NCBI GenBank assembly: GCA_951217055.1
Contig: OX578276.1
Location: 66,019,144 to 66,083,143 of the forward strand
Length of the DNA stretch: 64,000 bases
Origin: Gerris lacustris
Lineage: Eukaryota > Arthropoda > Insecta > Hemiptera > Gerridae
Reading direction: 5' to 3'
Shown here: positions 1 to 12,300 of the stretch, piece by piece
Position numbering within the stretch: position 1 is the stretch's first letter
How the letters are laid out: the number at the start of each line of letters is the position of its first letter
Program-made: the position numbers and the translations under genes
Notes under the pieces: generated by a model
Seen by the model: the letters and a program-made list of their open reading frames with translations, nothing else
Database searches by the model: none
What the model was told of the DNA's origin: nothing

Positions 1-44
1 ATGCTTATATGAAATTGTATGAGTTTATCAAAAAAAATTCTGTT

Positions 45-63
45 GGGGGGGGGGGGGGGGGGG
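45..63. repeat. Poly-G run (19 G)
   Basis: Uninterrupted G19. A second G18 run lies at 163-180. Both could form quadruplexes and are prone to sequencing error. Confidence 0.9.
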
Positions 64-162
64 AATGGTATAGGGAGATATTTATTTTTATAGTATGTAG
101 TTTTATTAGCATGTTGATAATTAAAATTTTTTGTTTATATGTATATATATATATTTTTTTTT

Positions 163-180
163 GGGGGGGGGGGGGGGGGG
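163..180. repeat. Poly-G run (18 G)
   Basis: Uninterrupted G18 directly after a (TA)n and T run. The stretch 190-730 around these runs is AT-rich, with no gene recognised and a pyrimidine-rich patch at 657-720. Confidence 0.9.
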
Positions 181-733
181 TGGCTTTATTATAAAAAGAG
201 AGGGGGTGGGGATCTAACTAATAATATATTAAATAATAATATTAAATTAAACAAAATATTTAATTAATTATTGTATTTATGTGGTCTCTTTAAAAATAGT
301 TTTTTTTTAAATAATGTGTAATTCTTGTAACCCAAGTCCCGCCATTGTTCCATAAATGGAACATAAAAGAAAATGGTGAAAAATTAAATTTTTTGAAATT
401 TTTTTTTTGAAATTTCATAAGTAAAAAATAAGAAAGCCGAATTACAAAAAAAATTAACAAAAAAATCATTATTTTTTAGGGCGGCGTTTAAAGGGTTAAA
501 AACAAATAAGAATTGGAATTAAACTCAAATAGAAGGTTATTTAGATGCAGGTTATAAACAAGGTCGAAAAAGCAGTGTCGCCAACCTGATTTCAACAACT
601 TCATTACACCACCATTCATTTTCTACTATTTATAAAATTAATTAAGTTGGCAATCCTTACTTTTTCACCCTACTTTACTTTTTCGCCCTACTTTTACTTT
701 TTCTCCTACTTTTGAGTCCAGGGAAGAAAAGAC

Positions 734-2256
734 TTACTGTAGAAACGCCGAGAGAATGTGCGTGGAAAAATGGATCTTGGGTCGAAGTTTCAAACTTACT
801 ATCGACTTAACTTCGAGATATATCGCTATTCCTCTAGGCTGAGTCTCCTCTAGGTACTCAAACTTTTCTACCTTTTTTAAAAAGTGAAATTTTTTCGGCA
901 CATATTCACAATGCCCAACTTTAACATCTCACTGCTATAAGAGTTCTTACCCAAATCAAACCAAATTCACAGGGTTTTTAGAACTCATATAAATGTAGAA
1001 GCCTACGAAGTTTCAAGTCAAAAAGTTAATTAGTTTTACGTTAATTAACAAATTTAATGGGATCTGATATCCAAATGAACCCAATGAAAATTATTATTGA
1101 GCATTATTTTTAACATTTGTTGATACATTATTAGATAATAATAAATAACATTATTATTCTATCAAAGTAATATTTTAAAACGCATGATATCTTACTAATT
1201 TTAAAACTTAATCTGATTATAGATTATAAACTTAATCAACTTAAATAAAAAACAACAACATATTTTCCTTCACACTTTACCCAGGTTTAGGACTGGCAAA
1301 GTTAGTAATTAGAAGTATTTTTTCTATAACCTAAACCTTGGCGTGTTTAAAAATGTTGTTGTTGTTTTTATCTGTGATCAAGATAAACTAAATTATTTAT
1401 AAATAATTAAAACTAAAACATTATTGTTCTAGTGGTGTGGCTAACTCTGAATCAGAACTATCTGAATCTGATTCATTAGCTGAATCGTTTTCTTGGCATC
1501 CTCCTAATGATATTATAAATTCATCCACTGTATCGGTTAAAATTCCATCTGTTTTTCTAAAACTTTCTTCTATATCAAGAACGTGTTTGATAAATAAAGA
1601 TGGGTTAAAATAATAGGACTGGTTTATTATTTTAAGACAAAACCTTAACAGAAAAATAAAGAAAAAATACGTTTCAAAGAAACGAATTTTTTAAAAATAT
1701 TTTTAATACAATTTGTATACTTAATGTTTTCTTAAAAATGTTATACATTTTTTAAAATAAATATTATTTTATAATCTATAATCAGATTAAGTTTTAAAAT
1801 TAGTAAGATATCATGCGTTTTAAACTATTATTTTGATAGCATAATAATATTACTTATTATTTTCTTATAATTTATAAACAAATGTTAAAAATAATGTTTA
1901 ATAATAACTTTAATTGGGTTCATTTGGATAATAGATCCCATTAAATTCGTTAATTAACTTAGTTAATTCGTTAAGAAACTTCGTAGGCTTCTACATTTAT
2001 ATGAGTTCTAAAAACCCTGTCAATTTAGTTTGATTTGGGTAAGAACTCTTAAAGCAGTGAGATGTTAAAGTCGGGCATTGTGAAAATGTGCCGAAAAAAT
2101 GTCACTTTTTAAGCAAGGTAGAAAAGGTCGACACACCTAGAGGGGACTCTGCCAAGAGGAACATCGATATATCTAGAGGCAAAGTCGATAGTTAGTTTAA
2201 AAGTTCGACCCAAGATTGATTTTTCCACGCACATTCTCTCGGCGTTCCTACAGTAC
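734..2256. mobile_element. DNA element with long (about 0.5 kb) terminal inverted repeats
   Basis: The left end (TACTGTAGAAACGCCGAGAG from 735) and the reverse complement of the right end (TACTGTAGGAACGCCGAGAG, ending about 2255) match. The match continues inward with GAATGTGCGTGGAAAAA and CTTGGGTCGA. The similarity runs on, with small differences, to about 1240 on the left and 1755 on the right, leaving a centre of about 500 bp. A short coding remnant lies on the minus strand of the centre. Superfamily not recognised; the target duplication is not clear. Confidence 0.75.
1431..1645 (-). pseudogene. C-terminal coding remnant inside the long-TIR element
   Basis: Minus-strand open stretch of about 71 codons ending at TAA (complement of 1431-1433). 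It follows a possible splice acceptor (ctgttaag, near 1644). It includes FIKHVLDIEESFRKTDGILT and the acidic end ANESDSDSSDSELATPLEQ. Its position suggests the tail of the element's former transposase, but I do not recognise the family. Confidence 0.35.
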
Positions 2257-2403
2257 TTATCCCTCTAAACTAATGCAAAATCATAACTTTTTCTCCCTAC
2301 TGGAGATAAAGGTATTGTAAATAGGAATGTTAACCATGATTTACTTTTACTTATGAAACTACTAAAATTGGTTATATCTTGAGCAAACAACGATTAACTT
2401 TAA

Positions 2404-2465
2404 CCCATTGAATGCGTAATCTAATTCATGAACCTACCTTAGTGACTGAATAGAATCTTTAAAAG

Positions 2466-2500
<35 letters not shown>

Positions 2501-2682
2501 TGATCCCCTGTGGATACAAACGTCAGAGGACCTGACGGAGCCTTGCAAGATGGTTCTACTCGAGGCACGGAGAATAGAGCTACAGAGGGCTGAAAGGAAG
2601 GGGCTTGGATCCACTGTGGATCCACCCGCCAGGCGTGTTAGCACGGCATGGATCCACAGTGGATCCACCCGCACTGAATGGG
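2404..2682. mobile_element. piggyBac-like MITE with TTAA target duplication
   Basis: 279 bp flanked by TTAA on both sides (2400-2403 and 2683-2686). The ends are CCCATTGAATGCG and, reversed, CCCATTCAGTGCG (11 of 13 identical). Inside are an A-run (2472-2500) and two palindromes built on GGATCCAC, each followed by CCGC. The stretch 2700-3150 after it holds no recognised gene. Confidence 0.7.
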
Positions 2683-3150
2683 TTAAATAATAACTGGCGA
2701 AAAGACATATTTCAAAAGATTGGGGTCTGCTGTTAGGGAATTTTTTGGTCTACCTTTATCTTTAAAAAGTAGCAAGTAGAAACTGTAGACTGGGACTGGG
2801 TCAACTGTACTACTAGGACAGATGACTAGGATAAGTTGAAGTCTAATTTTGTATGGTACTACTGTTTGTTCTCTCAGCAAAAAGTATTATGAATGCCAGT
2901 ATTCCATGAAAGAGGGAGTAGCTGAGAATCATACGATAATAGGAATTTCATTTATACTCCAAACAAAAAAAAAAAAAAAAAAAAAAAATTAAAAAAACTG
3001 ATATTAACAAATAGATTTTAGAAGACATATATTTAATCAATTAAAAAATTAATAAGAGCTTACAGAAAACAAATCTAAAATAAAAGTTACCTTAATTGTA
3101 AGGAAAAATACTTAGGAACTTTATTCGCAAAGGTTCCACTTGATATTTAC

Positions 3151-3319
3151 CTTAAATATAATGTCAGTAGGAATGCCATGAACTATCAATTCGTAAAGTC
3201 TATTTCTAACATCAAGAAGTTTCTTGGGGGACTGTTCAGTAAGAATAAGTTTTGCAGTACCTTTTAAATAGACTTGCCAGTCCAACTCAGTCACTTCTTG
3301 ATCAGGTGAAAATGGATAT
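3151..3319 (-). CDS. RFC3: RFC3 exon 6 (last one visible)
   Basis: 169 nt encoding [20 protein letters not shown] and on to [17 protein letters not shown], the collar domain start. It ends at an aag/gtaaat donor in phase 0, so at least one more coding exon must follow at lower coordinates. None is recognisable in 1-3150. Confidence 0.93.
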
Positions 3320-6300
3320 CTAAAAATAAAAATTTCATTTGCAAACAGAAGAATATTTTAATTTAACAGTTTTATAAATCTTCTCTACTTGTTTCCCTTA
3401 CTCTTTGATGGGAAGGAGAAAGCTCAGAAAAATAATAAGCATTATGAGTCTTGCAAACTTATTCATTTATAAACGGGATTTAAATATTTCCAGCTTGCTA
3501 CCAGTTCATCTGTACCTACATGATGAATATCTTGTTAGCAAAATAACTTAAGAACTGTTCATACATACGCAATACAATTTGTATTTCTACTTTCTTTCTT
3601 GTTTTTGTTTCTCAGTGAGATTAAAATCTTTACTAATAAGTCGATCTTGACTCAGATAATTCCACACACAAATTTTCATCTTTGATATTTTTAACACTGT
3701 TTCTAATTTGGTAGAAATTATTAAGATGCTCTCTTATGTAAGGAAATAGCTTTCCCCTACTATTCAATAAATACATTTCATTAGAATGTAAATACAGACT
3801 AAAGTAATTAAGCTTTTCAAAAATTATTTTTTTGGATCTGTTTAAATTTTACATAATAAAAATATAATCCACAGAGCAACAACTTGTGGATGTATGGTAT
3901 GGCTGCCAATTTAAAGGGGCGATTAGATAAGCTGATATCTCTGTAAGTCGGGACCACATCCCGTCGGCCTGAAAACCCGATCATTTAACTCGGTTCCTGG
4001 TCACATTTTGGGGGTGAAACCAGACAGGGCGGTCAGATGGAGATTCCATCTGACGTAGGGTAGAAAAGTGGAGGAACTATAGGCCCCCCACTACTTTACA
4101 CTGCAAACCGTCAGTGTAATCCTCTTTCTTCAGACCCGATTTCCCAGTCTCCATAAGGAAAAGGTGACTACATAGGACTGGGTCGGGCCGTGTAAGCTCT
4201 GTCAAGTGGTGGGGAGACTGGGGAGCAAGGGGAACTCGGAACGGGACTAGGACCAAACGGCATTGAACGTCTAATTGAATTGCTCCTTAGTATACAAGTA
4301 AAGAGGGACAAGGAATCCTTTAATTATTATTAATCCATCAATGCAATTATGATTCAAATAAAAAATTATAATACTGACTGCTGTACTTTGCAAGTTTCGC
4401 ACATAAGCAAGGCCCTCCTTAAGTTTCGATCTGACTTGTCTGCTATTTTCTCAGCTAATTCTGTTGGTAAATGTAATCCTTCTTTTTTACAAACTGTCTA
4501 AAATAAAAAAAAAATCAACACAGCATACATTTAAAATAGTATCAAATGTTAATAAAAAGGTTTCATTGTTTCTTTTAAACAAAGAAGGTCACTGTAAGTA
4601 AAGTAACACCATAATCTAACAAAATAGCTCATGGGCATTCCATAAAACTGTTTATTACAAAACAACCAATTTGCGCCTACGCTGGTGGCCTACTAATAGC
4701 AACAAAATTAATAGAGGAAATAACTAAGTTAATGTGTAAGTCTACAACAGAAGAATGGTGGAAGGAGAATTGAAAAATATTTCAATTTTTCAAAAAGATT
4801 AAATTTTTTTTCAAGATTTTTCATCATTGAAAGAGTAATTTTTCTTTTAATCATCTTGGCGCACTTGTAATTAACAAAAGAATTCAAGCAGGTTCTCAAG
4901 CATATTATGCAGATAAAAAGCTTTTCAGAAGCTGCTTAATAAAGAAAAATTAAAAAAAAAAAAAAAAAAAAACTGGCGATATACATAACATTTGTAACCT
5001 ACAGTAGTAATACATGGACTCTAACAAGATAAGTACACTCCAAAGTTTTGAGAGATGTGTGTTTAGAAGAATACATGTAGCAGTAATGGAATCAGCTTTA
5101 TAAGGGACTCATTGAGCTAATGTCGGTAAAAATTGTACATGGGTGAGTTTGAGCTGTTTAGTTCCCTATATCTTATTTAAATTACGAGGAGCTATAGACA
5201 GGGCTAAAGTAAAATAATGATTAAAAAAAAAAATTGAGTAGCACTGATAATAAATAAATAAATAAATGCCTCTAAACAACTTTCAATGATAGAGTACTGT
5301 TGGAACAGTACTCAGTGGAGTGTGTGTGGAAAAAAGGATCTTGGGTTGAGGTTTCTAACATTAGATGATACATTATTATAAAAAAATAAGTAATATTATT
5401 TTAACCTATGTTGGCTGTAAAAAGTAATAATTTTCCACACACATTCTCTCGCTGTTCTAACAGTACAGTCGATTGAATAATGTGAGTCACCAAACTAACT
5501 GAATGTTGGCAAAGCATCCGGTCGCATTAGTTAAAACTGAACGCACTGTACTGACACAACAAACCGCCTTTTGTGTGTTTAGGGCTTTAAGAATAATTTT
5601 GGAAAAAGTAAGAACAAACCTGGAGAACTTGAGAAACCTGGGGCTTCGAAGGAGCTGGTACTCTCACAGCTAAACAACGAGATTTAATTGGAGGGATGAC
5701 CTGTGATGTGGAGTTAGCACAAAGTATTAATCTGCATGTTGCAATATATTTCTCCATAGTCCTACGTAAAGCATGTTGAGCATCTTTTGACAACCTGTCC
5801 ACCTCACTAAGCACTATCACTGCAAACAGATATCATAGTAATCAAACACTTGGTTCTCCGGTGAAATCCGTGTCACGAAGGGGTTGAAGTCCGACGTTTT
5901 TTGCTTCCACTACTGGAAGAATCAACAAGGTGTGAAGTATTGTGATGCACCACACATCTGAAGATGCTTCCAGTAGTGGAAGCGAAACGTCAGTCGGACT
6001 TTAACCCCTTCATGACGTGGATATCACTGGAGCCAACCCGCGGAAGGCTATGCACTAAGATCTCATAGAGGTTAAGCTATCTCCAATAAGTTTTAATTTC
6101 TAAAATACTATTCATTATTAAATATTATAAATTTTACTTTTATTAAAAATAGTATTGAAACAAAAGGAGATATAATAATTCACAAATATTTGTAATATTG
6201 GTTATTTGCATACTTTACATACACCCAGGGCCGGATTTTCAATTTTCGGGCCCCCCCGCGAAAAACTCCAATGGGCCCCCAACCTACCCAGGCCAGGTCC

Positions 6301-9300
6301 TATTCGGAACGGGAGGGGGGAGGGTATTTACTGGTTAGTGCACCGTAGAATGGTGAAACGCTCTTGCAAGGAAAGAAAATAACTAAGAAAATAAATTAAA
6401 TAATGTGTTAGGAGATTTTGTTAAAGGTTAGTCTACTGTTATATGTTAATTTTTCACATTTATGGGAACTAAGTCCCTTATGGCACGTTACAGCGCCTGG
6501 AGCCCGGGAGTGAATCCGAAAAAAACACCGTCACAAAACTGAAATCTTCCCATGACGATAACTTGAGCCAAAGTTGACCGATGTGGAAGATATGTTTATT
6601 TTAGCAACGCCCGCGTAAACATTCAAATGTAAAATTGAAACTTTTGGACGGGAAAAATTCTAAGTTATTCTATTCAATGAGACATACAACTTTTTTAATT
6701 TTTTTTTTGTTTTTTCCTGCTTCCCACCTACTACCACTTCCTTTTTAACTAACTAAGATTAATTTTTTTCTCAATATTCAATTCACAAGTATTTATTGCA
6801 AGGCACTCCCTTCAATGATATAAACAATGTTTTTCCCTTAATTTTGTCTTAACTCTTGCTAGGTACAAACAGTTAATTACTTATAATTTTGTCTCTTTTC
6901 TAACACCGCCATGTATAAGTAGTTAGCATCGTATACTTAGTAGTGTGAATTTATAATTTGTATATTTAATGAAAAGCGTAAGGAACTTCGTTCCTAACGG
7001 GTGTCCTGCGACGCCACACGTATTTTTTTTTAAAAAAAAGTGTTACGTTTTGTTTAAAAGTTGTGTCAACATGTTATATAAAGATGTAAGTTAAAAGTTA
7101 ATGTAGATATAAGAAATAAAATTTTAAAAATATTTTAGGCCTGAAGATGCCTCAAAGGAGGTGAAATATAGCCAAAAACGGATTGACTCTGGAGTTATTA
7201 ATGCCCTAAAGACCTAAATGAAGGGTAATATACTGCGAATATCTCTCAAATAAATAAAAATGCAATTTACCTCCTCACAACAACAATATTATACCGGGTG
7301 TCCTATAACTACTCCCCTTCCATATTAACTATCGTAATATTTCAAATAAAAAATTTTTCAAGCTTATCCGACAATGGGGTCTTAAATTATTTTTGTTAGT
7401 CCTTTTTGAAGATACCTATTTTATCGTTTAGGTAAAATAAAAACTGAGCTGATTTAGTTATTATGTATAATGACCAGATATATGTATTATATATCAGGGC
7501 CGCTGAGAGAATTTCCGGGCCCAAGGGCAAGTTAGCATCTGGACCTCTTTGAACAAACAACGGCTGGGGGTCCGGGGGTCCTCCCTCGGAGAATTTTTTA
7601 AAATTTAAGTGCAAAAAGATTTGTTTTAAGGATTTCTGAGGGCAAGTTTTTCTTTACAGACATCCTCCAAACTTACAGGAAAAGAGGTTTGGCGCGGGGA
7701 CGAATTTTGAAGTTTAATTAAGGTAGGCTAAAAAACACAAATAATTAAGTTGTTTTGTAGCTGGCAAGCTTAAAAATTGCATTACAAGTAAAAAATGTAA
7801 AATGTATTAATATCAATTAATATGATTTGTCAGTCAGTTTCTCTCCTTTAAATTAGCATTGACCATATTGAATAAGGTGAAAACATCACAAAAATCTAAG
7901 TAACTAAATGAAAAAAAATTCAAACTTTCGTATTCATGACACGTTAGGAAAAAATTTAAGTTTATCACAATCAGTTGCGTACCTAGGGCAGTGGGCCCCT
8001 CGCCAAAAAAATGATAATTGAAACATTTGCGTTCAGCACTGAATGGAGCCCCTTGACAAAGGTATATGAGTATAATTCCAGTTTATATTTAATTATACTC
8101 TAAAGGGACATTGCTGTACAAAGATAGTAGTTTCATGTTTGGTTTTATTTGTGGGCCCCCCGGCACCGGGGACGTGCCCGCAATTCGGGCCCATAGCTAC
8201 GCCACTGATCACAATATCCTTCTTGCCTTTTTTGTTGTAAAAAAACCTTTTTCAACATCTCTGACTGGGCCCCCCCCCCGCACCGCGGGGGCTACGGTAG
8301 CTATATCCGGCCCTGCATACACCCTTTAATTCCTTCAGATAAAGATCATTCTGGAAAAGTTTATAACTCAAAAGGTATTATAAGGCTGCACTAAATATGC
8401 AAACAAATCACCATAAAAAGGGGGAGGAGAGAAAGAACACGAAATCACCCCTTTGGAATCTCAATGTGGCAATATCACCCACATTGAGAGATTTGTTCCA
8501 TTCTACAGTAGTTATTCTCAAGAAGAGGGAAAGTGATTTAGGATTCCTTTTAAGATCCCATCCTCCTTTTAAAATCCCACCCTCTTAATCATTAAAATTT
8601 GACAGTAGTCCATATTTTACCTTTAAATTCCCGCTGGCAATTTGAATCAAGTTGATGTGTTTGTGCTGCATTCTTTATAAGCTCCATAATTACAATTCGG
8701 TCATAAATTCCTGCATCACTTGGATTAACTTCAATATGGTAATTACTAGATACAGTCATGATTTCCAACTTCTTATTAGAAGGGGTCTGCAATTAAAAAC
8801 CAACAACATAATAATACTTTAATAAATTGGTCAAGTATGTGCTTTCAACAAACAACAAAGGCAATTAGGGAAGTAGGCAATTTAACAAATAGATCAAGCT
8901 CTTTAACCAGCAGAATCAGCCCAGACATATCAAGATGACAGCCATTTAAAAGTTTGTAACAGCTATTACTTTAGAACCATTTATTATAATGAAACTACTC
9001 ATAAGTGCCTAGACCAATCCGTTCTTAAGAATTTTTTTTTTTTAAGATTTTGAGGGGAAACACTTTCCCTCACAAAATATGCTATGTATAAAAAAATCCT
9101 CTTAAACACGTTTTTTTTTTTTGTTTTTTTACAATGAATAACAACAATTTGTTTAATGGTTTGTTAAAAAAAATGGAGTGGAACAAGAAAAATGCAATTT
9201 TCAAGAGGACATGGAACAAAGATCAATTAGACATACACAAAACTAAATATATATTTGTAGTCAGGGCGTCCTCCTCTTCTATTTGACACCCCACATGATG

Positions 9301-12300
9301 CATTTCAGTTTTAAAAAAATGGTAACCTCTTAATCTTCAACCCCTAGTTTTTGAGGGATGATTTTTTGGGGCTTTCCTGCAATTTCCCAGTGATTTGGTT
9401 TTTACACTTTTTAATATACCTACAAAGTTTCAATTTTTTTGTTGGGGCACTTTCAGAGATCAGGTGCTGTTTCAGACAGATGGACAGAGTGTATAAGGGT
9501 CCTAGTTTTTTGTTACAGACCCTAAAAATAGATACAATAATTTAATAATAAGAGCTAGCATGGAAATAAGGAAGATTTCCACTCAAAGTCCAAAGGTAAT
9601 TCAATAAAAAAAAACATCAGTATTTGTTTCTTTAACTGGAAGAACTGAAGGTTATACATTATTGGATGATAGATTTAAAGAAAAATTGCTCTTTTAACAA
9701 ACAAATGCAAATTAATTCTATGCAGCATCACAAGCAGTTTTACAAAAATAAATCAATGTTACACACAGTGAAGTGCATCCTTTCCATGCGTAAACGTTCC
9801 ACTCCAGCCCCATACAACTCTCTTAGAAGGGCCATTATTCTTGTTTTTTTGCCAGCTCCAGAGGGTCCATAGAAAAGTAGATGGGGGAAATCACCTTGTG
9901 TGACCTATTAGAACAAAGATTAAAAATAAGGCTAAATTATTATTATTTTAGCCTATAAAACTGATAAATTATAAGATGGTTCTTACTAATGATAGCATTT
10001 ACAGTCAAATTGAGACTTTCAGCCCAATTGTGACAAAACGATAATTCATCTTACACTTAGAAGTGTAGACTTCAGTTGGTTCACTCTACATGAATATCTT
10101 AATTCCACATGAGTCTTAGAACCTGATTAAATAGCTCTTTCACCTCAGCTATAGAAATGAATAAAAAGCAGATAACTTATGACCATAAGCAGTTATGACA
10201 GATTCACTCTTTCCCCAACCTGAAAATCTCTTTTCTCTGCTTGGCATAATCTCAAAGTTCTTTAAGCTAGGGGTCCCCGGTTGAAGTATTATATTAAACC
10301 CACCCGCAAAATCAAAACAAAAAAATATCCCTACAAAAACAAAACAAAAGAAGTCCCTACATCAAAACTAAAAAAATTCCCACATCAAACATGTCAATGT
10401 CAATATTGTAAAAAGAGGTACTCTTATAGAAAAGGGCCCCCCCTTTTGTTTTTTATACAGAAGAGTGTATATCCTTTAGTCTAACTACCTATTAAGACAA
10501 AGGGATATTCAGTCCAACATGCTTTGGGACAAAGGAATATCACACTTGTGCATAAAAAAAGTGTGTATTCGGTTGTCAGAAGGTATATTAGATTAAAAAA
10601 AGTGGGGGAGCCCTTTTCTATAAAAGTGCTGTAAAAAGATTTAAAACTCTGGTTGGTCTGATATAATACTATATACATTATGATATTAAGGTAAATATGT
10701 CGTATTTGACCCACTCTGACTAAATAACCATTAGAAAAAAAGGGATATAATGTCTAATGTACATTGAGACAAAGGAATATCACACTTTCGTATATAAAAG
10801 TGTGATATTCCTTTGTCCCAATGTACATTAGACTAAAATTTAGTCCTTTATCGTAGTTGTTATTTAAACAAAGGGGGTTAGATACGACATATTTACCACA
10901 ATGCCTGGTAACAATTCCCATTTCTTGCTTAAAGATGTGCATCTGTCTTCATCTCGCAAGACGTCCAAACATGGGTTGAGTTTTTAATTCTTCAGGCATT
11001 TCTTCCATGTTAGAGAAAAGTTTAAAGAAACACCACGTTACTTACTAATTTGCACAAATATACTATAATAATGTCAAAAATTTGAAACAAATAAATTTGA
11101 TTTATTTTGACAAGGTGTCACAAAAGGTTGGGTGGGTTCAATAAAATACTCTTATGCCATGGTATATAGTATTATATCATACCCACCCTCATTTCCCCCT
11201 TTATTTTGCCCTACACAAAGCCCCATGCCTTTCCACATTCCCGAATAAGAGCGTATGTAATGAAGTTTGGGTGGGTTCAATATAATACTCTTACGCCATG
11301 GTATATAGTATTATTTCATACCCACCCTCAGTTCCCCCTTTATCTTGCCCTACACAAAGCCCCATGCCTTTCAACATTCCCAAATAAGAGTGTATGCAAA
11401 TAATTGTATGCATTGTTGTACACGACCGACTCCTTTTTTACACACTCAAGGAGGGAAATTTTTTGATTTCTTATTTTTTTTATTTTGGGTGGGTTTAATA
11501 TAATACTTCAACCCCATTGTATAAAGTATGATATCAAACCACCTACTTATTTTTTAAATAATGACGATGACATGTGTTTATTTTTGTAGGGAAATTTTAT
11601 TATTTTTTCCCCGGGTGGGTACGATATAATACTTTAACCGGGTCCCCAATCAACATATCCGCCATCACTGGAAAAGGAATAACTGCTAAAGGTAGCACCT
11701 ATCAGATTAAATCACCTTAGCAAAGGATTCCCAGGTTAGAGGTAATCCTGGAAAATTCAGGCATAAACTACGCTTAAGGAAAGCTTATATCTTTAGACAT
11801 ATTCACGTTAAATTATAACACATCATAAAATGCAATAGTTTTTAAACCAGTGACAACAAACAAAAAAAGAAACGGGCAAGATTCTTTTTTCTTTGCACAG
11901 TGGAGTTTCTACAAACATAAATAAAATCACCATAATAATAATTCAATGTTAGACAGGGTGACTATAGGCTATATTGTTAATTAAGTGAGTGATCATCTGC
12001 AGTTCTCCAATGTTTCTTGATATGTACTCCTCGAAAAGTGCATATATTTTCGATCTGCGGCTAATTCGGATTGTACGTGCCCTGGAAATTTCTTCGAGTT
12101 GGACCTCTACCTGGTTTATACACAGGAGGGTTGTTATTCTTCAGAAAATGAGCGGAGCACCGCGAAGCGGTGCGGAGCGGCTATAGAAAATTCAAGGGTA
12201 CACAAAATTAAGGTTTTTAATTTAATATGCGGGATTTTATCACCTAACCTCAAAGTGGGGGCACGTACACAATCCGAATTTACCTCGATCTGCAATATTT

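Larger units (their letters stand above)
6226..8315. mobile_element. hAT-type element, 2.09 kb, with exact 8-bp target duplication
   Basis: The ends are CAGGGCCGGATTTT (left) and, reversed, CAGGGCCGGATATAG (right). Both sides are flanked by catacacc (6218-6225 and 8316-8323). An 8-bp duplication and CAGGG-type ends are typical of hAT elements. The interior has no intact transposase and holds other repeats (6464-7022, 7495 onward and 7972-8207), so it is a nest. Confidence 0.8.

Noticed and set aside
9..194. Open frame across the poly-G runs
   Set aside because: Low-complexity Gly run and AT-rich sequence; no domain, splice context or homology.
326..500. Possible piggyBac-like MITE (gtaacccaagtcccgcc ... 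ggcggcgtttaaagggttaa)
   Set aside because: The ends match only loosely and the left TTAA is absent.
1..3150. Search for the last RFC3 exon
   Set aside because: No minus-strand sequence resembling the conserved C-terminus (YEHR, HLEAF or YKKF type motifs) was found, so it is taken to lie outside the window.
7396..8329. Possible small genes in the 7.4-8.3 kb region (both strands)
   Set aside because: All coincide with non-coding hAT MITE sequence rich in GGGCCC words.
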